From NCBI GenBank assembly GCA_023525975.1, contig CM042032.1:72872260-72936259 (forward strand): DNA of 64,000 nucleotides, in the 5' to 3' direction. Shown here piece by piece: positions 54,461-64,000 of this stretch (position 1 is its first letter; each line of letters begins with the position of its first letter). Both the position numbers and the translations under genes were made by a program. Source of the DNA: Smallanthus sonchifolius. Lineage: Eukaryota > Streptophyta > Magnoliopsida > Asterales > Asteraceae. The notes beneath the pieces were generated by a model. The model was not told where the DNA came from and made no database searches. It saw only the letters and a list, made by a program, of their open reading frames with translations.

Positions 54461-56782
54461 TCACGCGGCAACTTTAGGTTTTCCGCTATCCACCGTCCCA
54501 TCATTTCCGGCCAACATTTTGTACTTATCTTTCCTTGTAAAATTCGTACACTCGTACGACAAACTCGAAGCGATCATCCGTTGAATATAGTTAGCGACGT
54601 CGTGACTCGATTTCCCACTTGCACAAGTTAATTCATGAGGTAACTTGTTCAAGAAGGTAACTTCATAAGCTGGACTAGGGTTCATAAAGAAGTAAAATGG
54701 ATCCATCCCTTTCCACCCTCTTGCGGTGGTGCCGTGAAACATGCTCATCTTGTTTGACATTGCCACCGGAACCAGCTCGTTGGTAAGCTCGGCAAATAGA
54801 GCTGAAAACCGTAGCAAAAAGGGTTCTCTACAAGTGGTTCCTTCTGGGCATATGACAAGATCGCCTTCTTCTAGAAGCTTCTTGATCATGTTGGCATCGG
54901 CTGTCCGGTCTCTGGACAACCGGACGGTTTTAATTGGGGATATGATCTCCGAGAGTCGTGATAACGAGTAGGTGACGGCGGGTATTGGCCGTCCGAGGGA
55001 GGTGGAGAGAAAGATTGGGTCAAGGAGGGTGCGGTGGGAGCAGATGAAGAGTGATCCGGTTTGACCCGTTGACTTTTTGGCCCGAGGAGGTTGTGTTCCT
55101 TTAATGTAGACACGCACTCCGAGGGCCCAAAAAGCGTAGTAAACTAAAGGCATCGGGAGGAGTGCGCCCGCCGCGATACGTAGGCATGCAAGGAGGAAAC
55201 CTACCGGAATCCAAAGAATGGTGATGAGGGCCTTGAACGGGCTTAGTTTCTGGACTAGTCTGCCGTCGTGGAACACTACCGGTTTTGGTAGTTTGTCTAC
55301 CGTCACCACCTTTAACTCCGCCGTTGCCGGTGGTACTATGTAACCTTCCTGAAGTTGAGAAGATGAGTCCAGTTTGATATAAATTAAGATCATTAAATTT
55401 GTAGTCAACGCAAACGCACGGGGTTGACTTCTATGTATTTAAGTCAAACTTTATACGTCATTAATTTTAATTCATTTATGTGAAAATCAATATATTTTGA
55501 CTTGTAATTAACGGCGGACCTACCTATAGGACGATCAGCCGCCCTCTATGAAAAAAAAATTTAGTATTATATACACGTTAAAATCTTGATGGCCTCCATA
55601 AAATTTTGCAATAGCCCCCCGATCACCCCCATAACACTACAAGGATTTCACCCTATATCGACGACACCTGTCCAGACGATAAAAGTCGTCGGTATAACTA
55701 ACCCTACACCAACGTCTTATTTGACCTATTGATACAGTCCTATCCACACGACAGATAGGTCAAATGACCATATACTGACGACGTGTCGTCGGAATAGGGT
55801 CACATATTTTGATCGGAGTAGGGTCCTATCCTTGTGTGAAAAAATTTTAGTGTTATATACGCGTTATATCTCGTTGGTCGACCGACCCCTATAAAAAAAA
55901 TTCTGATTCCCTCACCACTTCTATTTATTTCTAGTAGATCAATTTGACAATAAAACCAAGGTTAAACTTTGTAATTTCTTTCTTGAGAATCATTACTAAA
56001 AAAATAATATTTTATGTTTAATTAATTAACTGGTGTTATTATGAAATAAGTTCACTAACTTTTATTGGAATTATATAACTTTAAAATGTTAAAACAATAA
56101 AATTATCATCCAAATATAGTAAATATAAATATATTTAGATCACCTTGCATAATTTCATATATGGATAGTCAGTTTTCCAGTCACCAAGTGCCACCTCCGG
56201 TAGTGACGTGTCTTTAAAAGCCTTCAAAAGCGCATCGGCCTTATTAATTCCGACGAGCACTCCGGGGGTTTTCACAAGTCCGGTAGCTATTCCTTTCCAA
56301 CTATCAATCTCCGTCCCCAACACCAAATCCGCACCCAAAAACTCCTTCAAAAACGGCTCCACCATCACCTTAGGGTTCGCCGTCAGCACACACCGTTTCC
56401 CACACGCCGAGAACACTCGCCACGCCTCCGGATGGAGGTCACTGGAGTAAAACTTCGGCAAGACCGCACGTGCCACAGATTCGATGTTGGAAACCCTCAT
56501 TCCGGCCATGGTGGCAAAGATTAGAACACGGATTCCGGCGGATTCGGAGATGAAATAATAGAGAAGTCCGGCGATCGGGGAAGCTAGAAGTAAGAAGAGG
56601 AGTCTTAAAGCTCCACCAACTTCAAATGCTACAAGGGCAAAATAGGGAAATGAACTACGTCCCCGGAGCAAGGTTCCGTCCAAGTCGGAAACCACCGTGT
56701 GCTTATCCCGGCCATGTGTTTCGCAATTTGCGATCGCCGGAAACTCGCAAGAGTGGTCGGAGTTCTTGTGATTACCGGCCAT
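54461..56782 (-). CDS. GPAT: Glycerol-3-phosphate 2-O-acyltransferase, two exons (about 508 residues)
   Basis: Transfers an acyl group from acyl-CoA to the sn-2 position of glycerol-3-phosphate, in plants for cutin, suberin or related lipids at the ER. Exon 1 is 56,144-56,782 and exon 2 is 54,461-55,348; the splice sites AAG|GTGATC and TTCAG|GAAGG join in phase 0. The N-terminal HAD-like phosphatase domain keeps DLDGT (residues 33-37) and GDWKTD (200-205). Hydrophobic segments lie near 58-77 and 253-276. The acyltransferase domain has HRTLLDP (318-324, the HX4D motif), CPEGTTCREP (380-389) and VPVAM. The total length is normal for the family and no frame break is present. Intact HAD residues are known in cutin-type members whose product is sn-2 monoacylglycerol; the C-terminal half looks nearer to GPAT5/7 types, so the subclass is open. 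Confidence 0.92.
55349..56143 (-). other. GPAT intron (795 bp) with nested small transposons
   Basis: Bounded by GT (56,143) and AG (55,349) on the minus strand. From about 55,511 to 55,915 it holds a repeat related to the MITE at 62,002-62,225 (GGCGGACCTACC, then GCCGCCCTCTATGAAAA, then TTTAGTATTATATACACG). A miniature CACTA element (55,635-55,838) has inserted into that repeat. The remainder is AT-rich, as expected for a plant intron. Confidence 0.8.
55635..55838. mobile_element. Miniature CACTA element in the GPAT intron (about 204 bp)
   Basis: It begins CACTACAAGGATTTCACCCTAT and ends in a decayed inverted copy (CCTATCCTTGTGTG). Inside are GACGACGTGTCGTCGG and GACGATAAAAGTCGTCGG, the same core motif as in the large CACTA at 48,179. 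Flanking triplets (taa, aaa) match only in part. It is non-coding and non-autonomous. Confidence 0.72.
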
Positions 56783-56822
56783 TGGTATAATGAGGTTGCA
56801 TTGGTTTGGCGTTTGTTAGGGT

Positions 56823-56832
56823 TTATTTATAG
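56823..56832 (-). promoter_or_regulatory. TATA box of the GPAT gene
   Basis: TTATTTATAG on the + strand is CTATAAATAA on the coding strand, about 40 bp before the ATG. If transcription starts 25-30 bp downstream, the 5' UTR is only about 15 nt. This agrees with the start at 56,782 being the first ATG. Confidence 0.65.
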
Positions 56833-57960
56833 TGTTGAGTAGGAGAATTAACTTTCTTTTAATAATTTTTTATTTATTTAAAGCATCATCAATATTTAAG
56901 CTAAACAACATTAAATGTTTTAAAAGATTTGTAAATCAATAAATTTAAAAAGATATGAAGTTATTTAGTTGAAATGATATGTTTATAACAAGATTAAAAA
57001 GATTAATATTTAATTTAAGGTAACAACTACGATTAATTGTTAAACTTTTCAATTTCTTAAATAAACAAATTATTTGAGTATGTTACATAATAATATTAGC
57101 ATTTACTACTACACATGATTAAATAGAATTCATTATATTTGTAATTATAACACGTAAATAGAGTGGTGTTGTTTAACTAGGTTCGATTCTTATTATAATA
57201 AATAAATAACTTTATTTGATACGTGTCGACTTCAGATGAATTTTAGATTTTTGTTTTACGGCTCTTTTTCCTATTAAATAATAATAATTTTAAATAATTA
57301 AATATTTAAAATTTATTATAATAGTTTATTGAAACTTACTAAAATCATAAGAACATTAATTCAATTATATCTTATCTTAAAATATAATTTTATAATTTGT
57401 AAATCTTCATTATGTGTTATTTATAATTCTTAAATCTTTATTATTTCTTATTTCAATCCAACATACAAATCTTCATAAAAACTACTGGTTTACAATAAAT
57501 TGAATTTATTCAACCCGTGTAATACATGAGTTTTTAACATAGTAAATAATAAAACTTGATTACTACGTAATTTACCCCAGACTTTTATTTTATAATTTTT
57601 CAAGAGTTGAAGCTTCTTTCTGGTAAATCTTGGTGATTTTATTATTATTTTATGAACTTTTAATTGTTTGTATAAAAATATAATTGAAATTTTTTTGAGG
57701 TGAAGTAGATAGATGAGTATTAAATGAAAAAGAGGTATATGGAGGATTGTTATTAGATGAGGAGGCACTTGAATGAAGTGTCTCGTAGATTTTTCGAACT
57801 CCTACTTCGGAAAATCCGACTTAGATTATGACGTTGTAATCCGCTAAAAACTATGTGAATAATTTGTATTTTTAATAAAGTTAAGGATGTGTTAAAATTA
57901 TATAAACAGTTAAAAACATATATTTTGTCAAAAACAATGTTTGAATGTCCTTTTGTTATT
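56833..57960. other. AT-rich upstream region of GPAT, no gene
   Basis: Very AT-rich with stops in all frames; an open frame at 57,490-57,768 has no motif. Promoter elements beyond the TATA box cannot be identified by eye. Confidence 0.5.
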
Positions 57961-58062
57961 TGAAATTGTAGTTTCATCAGATACCGATTAAGGGAGGTGG
58001 AAGTAGTATCCTGAAATTGTAGTTTCATCAGATACCGATTAAGGGAGGTGGAAGTGGTACCC
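57961..58062 (+). repeat. 51-bp tandem duplication
   Basis: Two copies (57,961-58,011 and 58,012-58,062) starting TGAAATTGTAGTTTCATCAG. They differ at only two or three sites near the end, so the duplication is recent compared with others in the window. Confidence 0.9.
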
Positions 58063-58285
58063 TGTCAACCAAACTATCCTATCAAATTACACCAATTACA
58101 ATATGGCACTTCAATTAGATAAAGTACCCTCTATGGTAGCAGTGATACTCTTCAAGTACCCTTCAACCCTCTTATTTTTATTTTTTTTTAAATTAAAACA
58201 AATTAATATCCAAATTAATAAACTAAAAATTTAATTAATTAATTAAAAATACATAACAATAAATAAAAAGACGATAAATAAAAAA

Positions 58286-59342
58286 AGAATTATTGGATTT
58301 TAATAATCCCACTTTTTACCAATTGGCCAATAATAATCCCAACTGAGAATATTCTTACCACTAGTCCCTACTTTCAAACTATTTTCTTACATTGGACCCC
58401 CGTTAAAAAAACTTAACGCCGTTAGATTTTATATGACGTGGACATCTGCAAACGAGACCAGTTAAACACTACCAGAGCCAATTTCAAAACGAGACTAGTT
58501 AAACACTACCAGAGCCAATTTCAAAACCCACCACGAGACCACTTCTAGCTTGGCTCAACTTTCCAGCGGTTTGCAGGTGTCCACGTCATATAAAATCTAA
58601 CGGCGTTAAGTTTTTTTAACGGGGGTCCCAATATAAGAAAATAGTTTGAAAGAAGGGACTAGTGGTAGGCTTGTAAATGAACCGAACGAACACGAACGAG
58701 CCTTGTTCGTGTTCGTTCGTTTAACTTTGACCGAATAAATGAACGAACATGAACACTTAAACGAACAAAATTTCTTGTTCGTGTTCGTTAATTAAGAAAA
58801 TGAGTATGTTCATGTTCGTTCATTAATATTCTAAACGAACCGTTCGCAAACATAAATGAACACCGATTAAAAGTAAACGTAAATATCTAAATTAAAGTTT
58901 AAAGTATCATCATCTTTGTATCCAATATTTTAAAAGTAAACAAATATATTAAATTGATTTTAATATAGGCTTAAGGGTTTTAAAATATGAAATTCAAATT
59001 GATTTTAAATTAATATTAGTAATAAATAAATTTGAATGAATATTTAAACAAACGTAAATGAACGAATATAAACGAACGTAAATGAATGAACATAAACGAA
59101 CGTTCACGAATGTAAATGAACGAGCAACACGTGTGTTCATGTTCGTTCGTTTAATTAAATGAACAAAAATTTGTGTTCGTGTTCGTTCTTTTATTAAATG
59201 AATGAAAATAAACGAACTTCTTGTCGAACGGTTCACTAAACATTTGGTTCGTTTACAAGCCTAACTAGTGGTAAAAATATTCTCAGTTGAGATTTTTATT
59301 GGCCAATTGGTAAAAGGTGTGATTATTAAAATCTAATAATCC
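58286..59342. mobile_element. Mutator-like element with long inverted repeats, hosting a hAT MITE
   Basis: Flanked by a perfect 9-bp duplication ATAAAAAAA (58,277-58,285 and 59,343-59,351). Ends GAATTATTGGATTTTAATAATC and, reverse-complemented, GGATTATTAGATTTTAATAATC. The inverted arms are about 175 bp long, with TTGGCCAATxxTAATCCCAAC, CCCGTTAAAAAAACTTAACG and GTTAGATTTTATATGACG visible in both. A 9-bp duplication and long arms fit the Mutator superfamily. Without the inner MITE it is about 450 bp, and it is non-coding. Confidence 0.82.
58666..59263. mobile_element. hAT-type MITE (598 bp)
   Basis: Terminal inverted repeats TAGGCTTGTAAATGAACC and its complement, with a perfect 8-bp duplication ACTAGTGG (58,658-58,665 and 59,264-59,271). 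The interior is filled with variants of AAACGAACA and TGTTCGTGTTCGTTCG, giving strong self-complementarity. Non-coding. The 8-bp duplication supports hAT. Confidence 0.85.
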
Positions 59343-59399
59343 ATAAAAAAACAATGAATAAAAAAGACAATAAAAACAAGTTAAAAAAACACCTAAAAA

Positions 59400-60003
59400 A
59401 TTAAAAATCACATGGACAATCATACTTTGCGGCTATTTCATGTTTCTGTTTTAGGATTATTTTCAACATCGGTCCGGTTAGATGGTCGTGCGGATCCGTA
59501 AATATTTTAAATTCCTGGTCCATACGTTCCTACCTGATAGCCGCTCATTGCTCCTCCACCAAAGCCCGTATGTCGTCGTATTTTTCCTTTCTTGAATCAA
59601 GGAATTTATTCATCATATCCTCCCTAACATTCGCGTAGCGTGCAATTTGTTCGATCAAACTTCCTTAGCTTGACGGCTACTCGGACGACTTCTTTGGTTT
59701 CCGTGTTGGTCTAGATGGTGTCGCGTCTTCGTTTAGGTCGGGCGCCCAATTAGTGAAAGGTTCGTCGTTTGAACCAGTGTATTGAGTAAAATGTTTGGGT
59801 ATGTATTTATAAGGGTAAATTTATTTAATTTATAATTTTTTATTTTATTTTAACGGCTATATAGCCGTTCAACGGGTCTCTTCCAACGGCAACATCCAAC
59901 ATTTCGACGGGTTTCAATACCCGCCCACTCTACCCGCTTAACCATAGTCGCTGAACCCGCATAGGATGTGGCGGTGTACCCGCCTACCCGCTGGGTGCCC
60001 TAA
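59400..60003 (-). pseudogene. Decayed transposon gene fragment, possibly PIF/Harbinger-linked
   Basis: On the minus strand broken frames read MMNKFLDSRKEKYDDIRALV and MDQEFKIFTDPHDHLTGPML, which resemble the C-terminal NAM-associated region of proteins linked to Harbinger-type elements. A TATATAG box and an upstream GC-rich block end at GGGTGCCC|TAA near 60,002, compatible with a Harbinger terminus and a TAA target site. I could not find the other end. Tentative. Confidence 0.35.
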
Positions 60004-60446
60004 TATGTTGTTTTATTATTTTTTACAACTTATTTCTTATATAACTAACATTTAAAATTGCATCTCCTTTTTAGAAGCAATTTTTTTTTTAATTTAGTGA
60101 AAATGTGGTTTTTCATTAACTTTTGATACAAATAATTATATGTAACTATGATTAATATAATTATTATATTTTGGATTTTTGTTCTATGATGTGAGAGCTT
60201 CACAACGAAACAAACTGTATCCAAAACAGAGCTAAAATGGATAGGACATCGATTCTCAAAGTTGAGTGGTTAGAATGAATAATGTGATTTATTTTTGAGT
60301 CATAAAACATGACACAAATTAAAATGAAGTTTGTTTTGTCTAATAAATCATGCAATTAAACAAATGGGAGTTTTGAAGTCATTTGTTAATGTAGTCCATG
60401 TGTGTTTCTACTTTCAAACCCAAAAAAAGTTAACTTTTCCTCGACC

Positions 60447-60492
60447 CGTTAAACCCACCCACCCCCCCCCCCTCCCCCCCCCCCCACCCCCC
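60447..60492 (+). repeat. C-rich low-complexity tract
   Basis: Two long C runs separated by single T or A bases. It opens a Pro- or Gly-rich frame that is an artefact. No telomeric or G-quadruplex-regular spacing is seen, although the G strand could form such a structure. Confidence 0.8.
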
Positions 60493-60660
60493 GGACAGGT
60501 GGTGACTTCAGTGTAAAATATATTGCTTCTATGGTTTAGATTCCAAAAACTTAGGAGTTTTCTTATGCCTATTGGCAATTTAGTTACTATTCTATGCACC
60601 AATTTTGACAAAATTTTAAGTTGTATTTTCTTAGCAAGGTTTGATCATTTTGAAGGGTAG

Positions 60661-61342
60661 ATGGAGATCGAAGTGATAGCTGCAGTACTTGATTTTCTTC
60701 TCTCTCTTGGTTAGTTTCTTTCCCCTTTTTTATTTGTATTCTGACTTGAAGTTGAAAATTTCTTATGGTTGCACGGGAGGAATCTGCAGAAAAGAAAGGG
60801 CGGTTTGAATCTTGATCTTTAAGTTGTTTTGTTAGTCATATTTGCATGAAATTGTTAAATTTAAGTGCGTTTTTCAATGAAAACATTTTGAAAAGTTATA
60901 AAGATCCATCATTCATTCTGTGTCGTCCTTAATGCCCAAAGCTTTCGTTCGTTGAGATAAGCAGGGTACCGGGCTTTACAGTTGGCTTCAGTAAAATTAG
61001 ACATAGTCTCTCTAACAAACTAAAAGTCACACTAAAAAAAGAGTAATGACCAGTTTCAATTCACTGCATTTGTTTAATAACAATTAAATGGATTTGTTTT
61101 ATGTTTTCCTTTTCTTTTTCCATATAAGTTTTTTGATCCAATCTACGATATGTATTTCAAAGTTCAATATCAATGCATTTTTTTGTTAACTACAAATATT
61201 GTTCATTTAGTGCAATTGAAGTTCAAAATTAGATATAGTTTGAGTTCATGTATTTTGAGAAGCTTAACAAGGTTAATACATTTTATAGGGACAAGGCGGA
61301 AGAAGTAATCGAGGAAGCAGCTTCATTAAATAAGCAAATGAG
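60661..61342 (+). pseudogene. Two exon-like fragments of an unknown gene
   Basis: ATGGAGATCGAAGTGATAGC at 60,661 opens MEIEVIAAVLDFLLSL and ends at a donor-like G|GTTAGT. At 61,291 an acceptor TTTATAG is followed by a block reading DKAEEVIEEAASLNKQMR, ending AATGAG|GTAATT. The splice phases do not match, so they cannot join into one frame as they stand. They may be remnants of a captured or decayed gene. Not recognised. Confidence 0.25.
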
Positions 61343-61658
61343 GTAATTTTGATTTCGTAATCATTGATATGCGATATTGCTTGACAAGAGATTGTTGTGA
61401 AATTTGTTATTAGGTTGGTTTTGAAATGAAAGAAGAAAGGATTGTGATGAACACAATAGAGTCTAAGGCTTTAGTTGGAATACATAATCTTGATCTATTT
61501 GTTACCTTGATTTGAAAGCTTAAATTTGTTCATTTAAAATTTTCTGTTTGTAGAACATAGATTTGCTAAAGCTGGAATAAGAATTTCTATAATGTGTACC
61601 CTATTATTAATTTATTTCTTTTTGGGTTTATTGTTTTCTTAGGGTTTTGGTATACACG
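61343..61658. other. AT-rich spacer, nothing recognised
   Basis: No open frame, RNA gene or repeat that I can support. Confidence 0.5.
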
Positions 61659-61735
61659 TTTTCATATTTGGGATCTTGACGGAATTCTCAACGTATTCAT
61701 ATTTGGGATCTTGACGGAATTCCCAACGTAACGCG
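61659..61735 (+). repeat. Tandem duplication of about 38 bp, followed by GC-rich end
   Basis: TTCATATTTGGGATCTTGACGGAATTC occurs twice (from about 61,661 and 61,699), then AACGTAACGCGCGCGAAAG and CTCTAGT|T at 61,749-61,756. The last part could be a Helitron 3' end (CTAGT followed by T), but a proper hairpin is not clear. Confidence 0.5.
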
Positions 61736-62001
61736 CGCGAAAGAAACCCTCTAGTTATTATTTTTATAAAACTCCAAAAAAACATAGGCTGATTATTTTT
61801 AGAGGATCAATAATAACACAAAAGTAGAAGATTGTACAGTACAAACAAGAGTTGCACACCTAGCTCGATCTTGGAATCAAAAGAAAGCAACCACAAGCCG
61901 GTTGGAAACCAAATACACCCCTCTTTCTTTCTCTCTCTGCAAACCAGACCACCATTATAATAAAAAAACCAGAATCAATCCAATTTTGCTTTCATGAAAC
62001 C

Positions 62002-62225
62002 CGTGGCGGACCTAGAATATTTTTTCATTGAGGTTGAAAATTTTTGGGGTCGATTGACTAGCGATATATAACTCAAATATAACACTAAATTTTTTTCATG
62101 AGAGGCAATCAGAGGGCTATTCCAAAATTTGATGGGATACAATCAGAATTTTAACAGGTATATGACACTAAAAAAAATTCATAGAGGGCGGCTGCCCCCA
62201 TGTTCTCTATGTAGGTCCGCCTATG
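62002..62225. mobile_element. MITE with GGCGGACCTA inverted ends (about 223 bp)
   Basis: Flanked by a 9-10 bp duplication CATGAAACC(C) (61,993-62,002 and 62,226-62,235). Inverted ends are GGCGGACCTA (62,005-62,014) and TAGGTCCGCC (62,212-62,221). The interior has ATATAACTCAAATATAACACTAAA and GGCGGCTGCCCCC. A related copy is in the GPAT intron. Duplication length and ends do not settle whether it is hAT or Mutator. Confidence 0.75.
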
Positions 62226-62328
62226 CATGAAACCCTCTCTGTTTCCAAAAATTCCCCTCTTTCAACACCCAACTCCTTGCTTTTAGTTTAATTTAATCTA
62301 ACTCACCGAAATTTGATCGCCAACAGCC

Positions 62329-62469
62329 ATGTCGTCAGGCTTTCCCGACGGCAATCCAGATTACCTAAACATCAATAACACAAACGTCGCCGGAAGATCC
62401 ATCTATTTGATGAACTTGAACAACAACAACTCACAATCTCTTACCGGTCAAGATATTACAAAACCCTAA
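62329..62469 (+). pseudogene. 46-residue ORF, possible N-terminal fragment of a plant protein
   Basis: It opens MSSGFPDGNPDYLNINNTN and continues VAGRSIYLMNLNNNN before TAA. The Asn/Ser-rich, non-repetitive composition and the UTR-like pyrimidine-rich sequence before it (CCCTCTTTCAACACCC) suggest the start of a regulatory protein that has lost the rest. I do not recognise the family with confidence. Confidence 0.28.
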
Positions 62470-63465
62470 TTTTTCTCCTAACTCGCCACCCATCGTGAAG
62501 TCCTCTGCCTCCGCTTTCGTTTCAATGTTGAGGACAAAGTATATATACGATTTCACCAAATATTAGCCTTGTGTATACACATAACTCATAACCATACAAC
62601 CTTGTGATGATAATCTCATATTTTCATAGCTCAACCCCTTACACTGAACTCTAGCTTCCATAGTGTAAGTGCATAAATTTATAACAAATTACCTTATATA
62701 TGTAGAATACATGTTCTCAGGTACTAATTCAAATCTATGAATGTGATACGTTTCTATTTTAGGTTGTTCCTACTGATTAGTTAAAAGGACTTAAGATGGT
62801 TAGAGGAGGTTAAGGAGTGGTTTAGTAGATGCCAATAGTCTTCAATATGTCAATGAAGTTTGGTTAGGCACAGAGTTGGTCAATTAAGCAAACTAGTGTA
62901 ATAATTGGGTTTTAGGCAAATTGTTTGACTTCTTAGGGAGTCAACGTCAATCGGAGGAAGGATTGCAACCTTAAAGTTCTAGACGTCGAGGTGAGTTTAT
63001 ACAACACCCTAAACATCAAACATATGTGATATTAGTCATATAAGAATTTATTTTGTGAAACTTATGTGAATGTAGTAATTAATTTTGCATAAGTATGCTT
63101 GTATGGTGTTATAAAGGTGAATTGGTGAAAACATGTCTTTATTTGAACTAGGTGGTATTTTCTTACACTATAATACATGTATCTGGTATAAATTGGTGTT
63201 GCAATGGATGAAACATGGCGGGTATTAATCAAAGGGTGTTCTCGATGAAATAGAATAGTAGTTGAAAGCTTAACCTTCAATTGAAATCAATGGATTTCAA
63301 AGTGGTATTTGAAGGTAAAAAATGGGTGAAATGGAATGTAAGGATTCCATATTAAGATCATAAGTTCTTATAAGATGTTTAATATGGTGTATAACAATTA
63401 TCTTTTAAGTAAAAGAGTGAATAAAGGTGGAATGTATAAAAGAGTCTTATGACCTTATGATCCGT
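62470..63465. other. Spacer without recognised genes
   Basis: Roughly 1 kb of AT-rich sequence. The minus-strand open frame at 63,062-63,280 has no motif. No repeats with clear ends were found. Confidence 0.5.
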
Positions 63466-64000
63466 TGATATGTCCTAAATTATATATGTTTTGTATGCAT
63501 AATAATCCCTAAATTATGGTACTAATTGAATAAAAGTCTTGCAATTGATGCTTAAATCATTTATATTTTATAATTACAGGTTAAACGGTATTCCAAAAGA
63601 AATAGAGGGAAAACAGCCTAAAAACACCAAGAAATCAAGCTTTTGGAAAGAACGTGCCTGAGCTTTAACCCCCAAGAAAGCCAAAATTGGTCAACACCAG
63701 TCAACCATCAGCAAAAAGACAACAAAAAAGGGAGCAGGCAAGGGGATGCACGACCGTGCATCCCATTGCACGGCCGTGCAAATGCCCAGATTGCTCCCCA
63801 AGCTTTCTCGTACCCTGTCATGTGTACCTTTTGATTCCCGAGGTGTTTGCACGCCCGTTAAAACCAATGCACGGCTATGCATTACTCATTTTGAGGCCTA
63901 TAAATAGATGGCTTGGGTTCTTCATTCCATACACCATTCCAGAGAGAAAGACACACTCATATAGTTTGTAGCTGTAGTAGAGAGTAGAGAGGCTCTTCCG
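63466..64000 (+). repeat. Partial LTR of the X family, cut by the window end
   Basis: It starts TGATATGTCCTAAATTATA and follows the X LTRs (20,329 and 23,757) in order: the AAGCTTxTxGAAAGAA block, palindromes TGCACGACCGTGCA (63,747-63,760) and TGCACGGCCGTGCA (63,767-63,780, perfect), TATA box CTATAAATA (63,898-63,906), then the GAGAGGCTCxTCC leader. It is more diverged from the other two than they are from each other. Whether a full element follows lies outside the window. Confidence 0.78.
63898..63906 (+). promoter_or_regulatory. TATA box of the partial X-family LTR
   Basis: CTATAAATA within GAGGCCTATAAATAGATGG, at the same distance from the last TGCA palindrome half as in the other two copies. 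Confidence 0.62.

Noticed and set aside
54741..55113. Frames overlapping GPAT exon 2 on the other strand and in another frame
   Set aside because: Shadows of the conserved GPAT coding sequence.
60331..60611. Frames through the C-rich tract on both strands
   Set aside because: Homopolymer artefact, Pro or Gly runs only.

Overview
The window is plant nuclear DNA, most likely from a eudicot with a large, repeat-rich genome. The evidence is a two-exon gene of the land-plant glycerol-3-phosphate 2-O-acyltransferase family, plant-specific LTR-retrotransposon lineages (chromovirus with chromodomain, Athila, Ty1/copia) with tRNA-Met-type and GGCG(T/C)CGTTGCC-type primer binding sites, and CACTA, hAT and Mutator-like DNA transposons with exact target-site duplications (TSDs). 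An Asteraceae source is possible but not shown. Everything here was read by eye; family names rest on motifs, not searches. About nine tenths of the window is transposon-derived, and I see one intact protein-coding gene.

Layout. (1) 1-17,400: an older LTR-like sequence split by a Tekay/Del-type chromovirus (234-16,300, TSD gcgca). That element carries a solo LTR in its integrase (7,040-9,474, TSD aacaa), a second in its 3' LTR (10,709-13,149, TSD acact) and a third LTR-like insert (14,582-16,123). (2) 17,400-19,900: AT-rich spacer with small tandem duplications. (3) 19,901-47,160: a nest several layers deep. A copia LTR on the + strand is split by a minus-strand copia element (19,920-46,946, TSD agtag). 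That element was hit in its left LTR by a rearranged non-autonomous LTR element X (20,329-25,404, TSD aatac), in its RT by solo LTR Y (26,448-29,228, TSD taatg), and in its gag zinc knuckle by an Athila element W (31,770-45,195, TSD gatat). (4) 47,700-53,970: a 5'-truncated LINE with poly(A) tail, split by an internally deleted CACTA element (48,179-53,797, TSD gaa). (5) 54,461-56,782: an intact GPAT gene on the minus strand, whose single intron holds two nested small transposons. (6) 57,000-63,465: AT-rich flank with a Mutator-like terminal-inverted-repeat element (58,286-59,342, 9-bp TSD) containing a hAT-type MITE (8-bp TSD), further repeats and gene-like fragments. (7) 63,466-64,000: the start of another LTR of the X family, cut by the window edge.

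The retroelement proteins do not form a working system. Every long polyprotein has frameshifts, stops or lost catalytic residues: RT Asp to Tyr and integrase Glu to Lys in the chromovirus; protease Asp to Asn and integrase Glu to Lys in the copia element; RT Asp to Lys and a zinc-finger Cys to Tyr in Athila. The most interesting signals are (a) arrays of short GC-rich palindromes of different sequence but similar placement just upstream of the TATA box in several unrelated LTR families, with a second copy of the Athila array inside that element; (b) a TATA-like box, leader, splice donor, TACTAAC branch point and acceptor preceding the degenerate Athila third ORF, suggesting a separately expressed spliced transcript; and (c) a miniature CACTA element, carrying the same GTCGTCGG motif as the large one, inside the GPAT intron.
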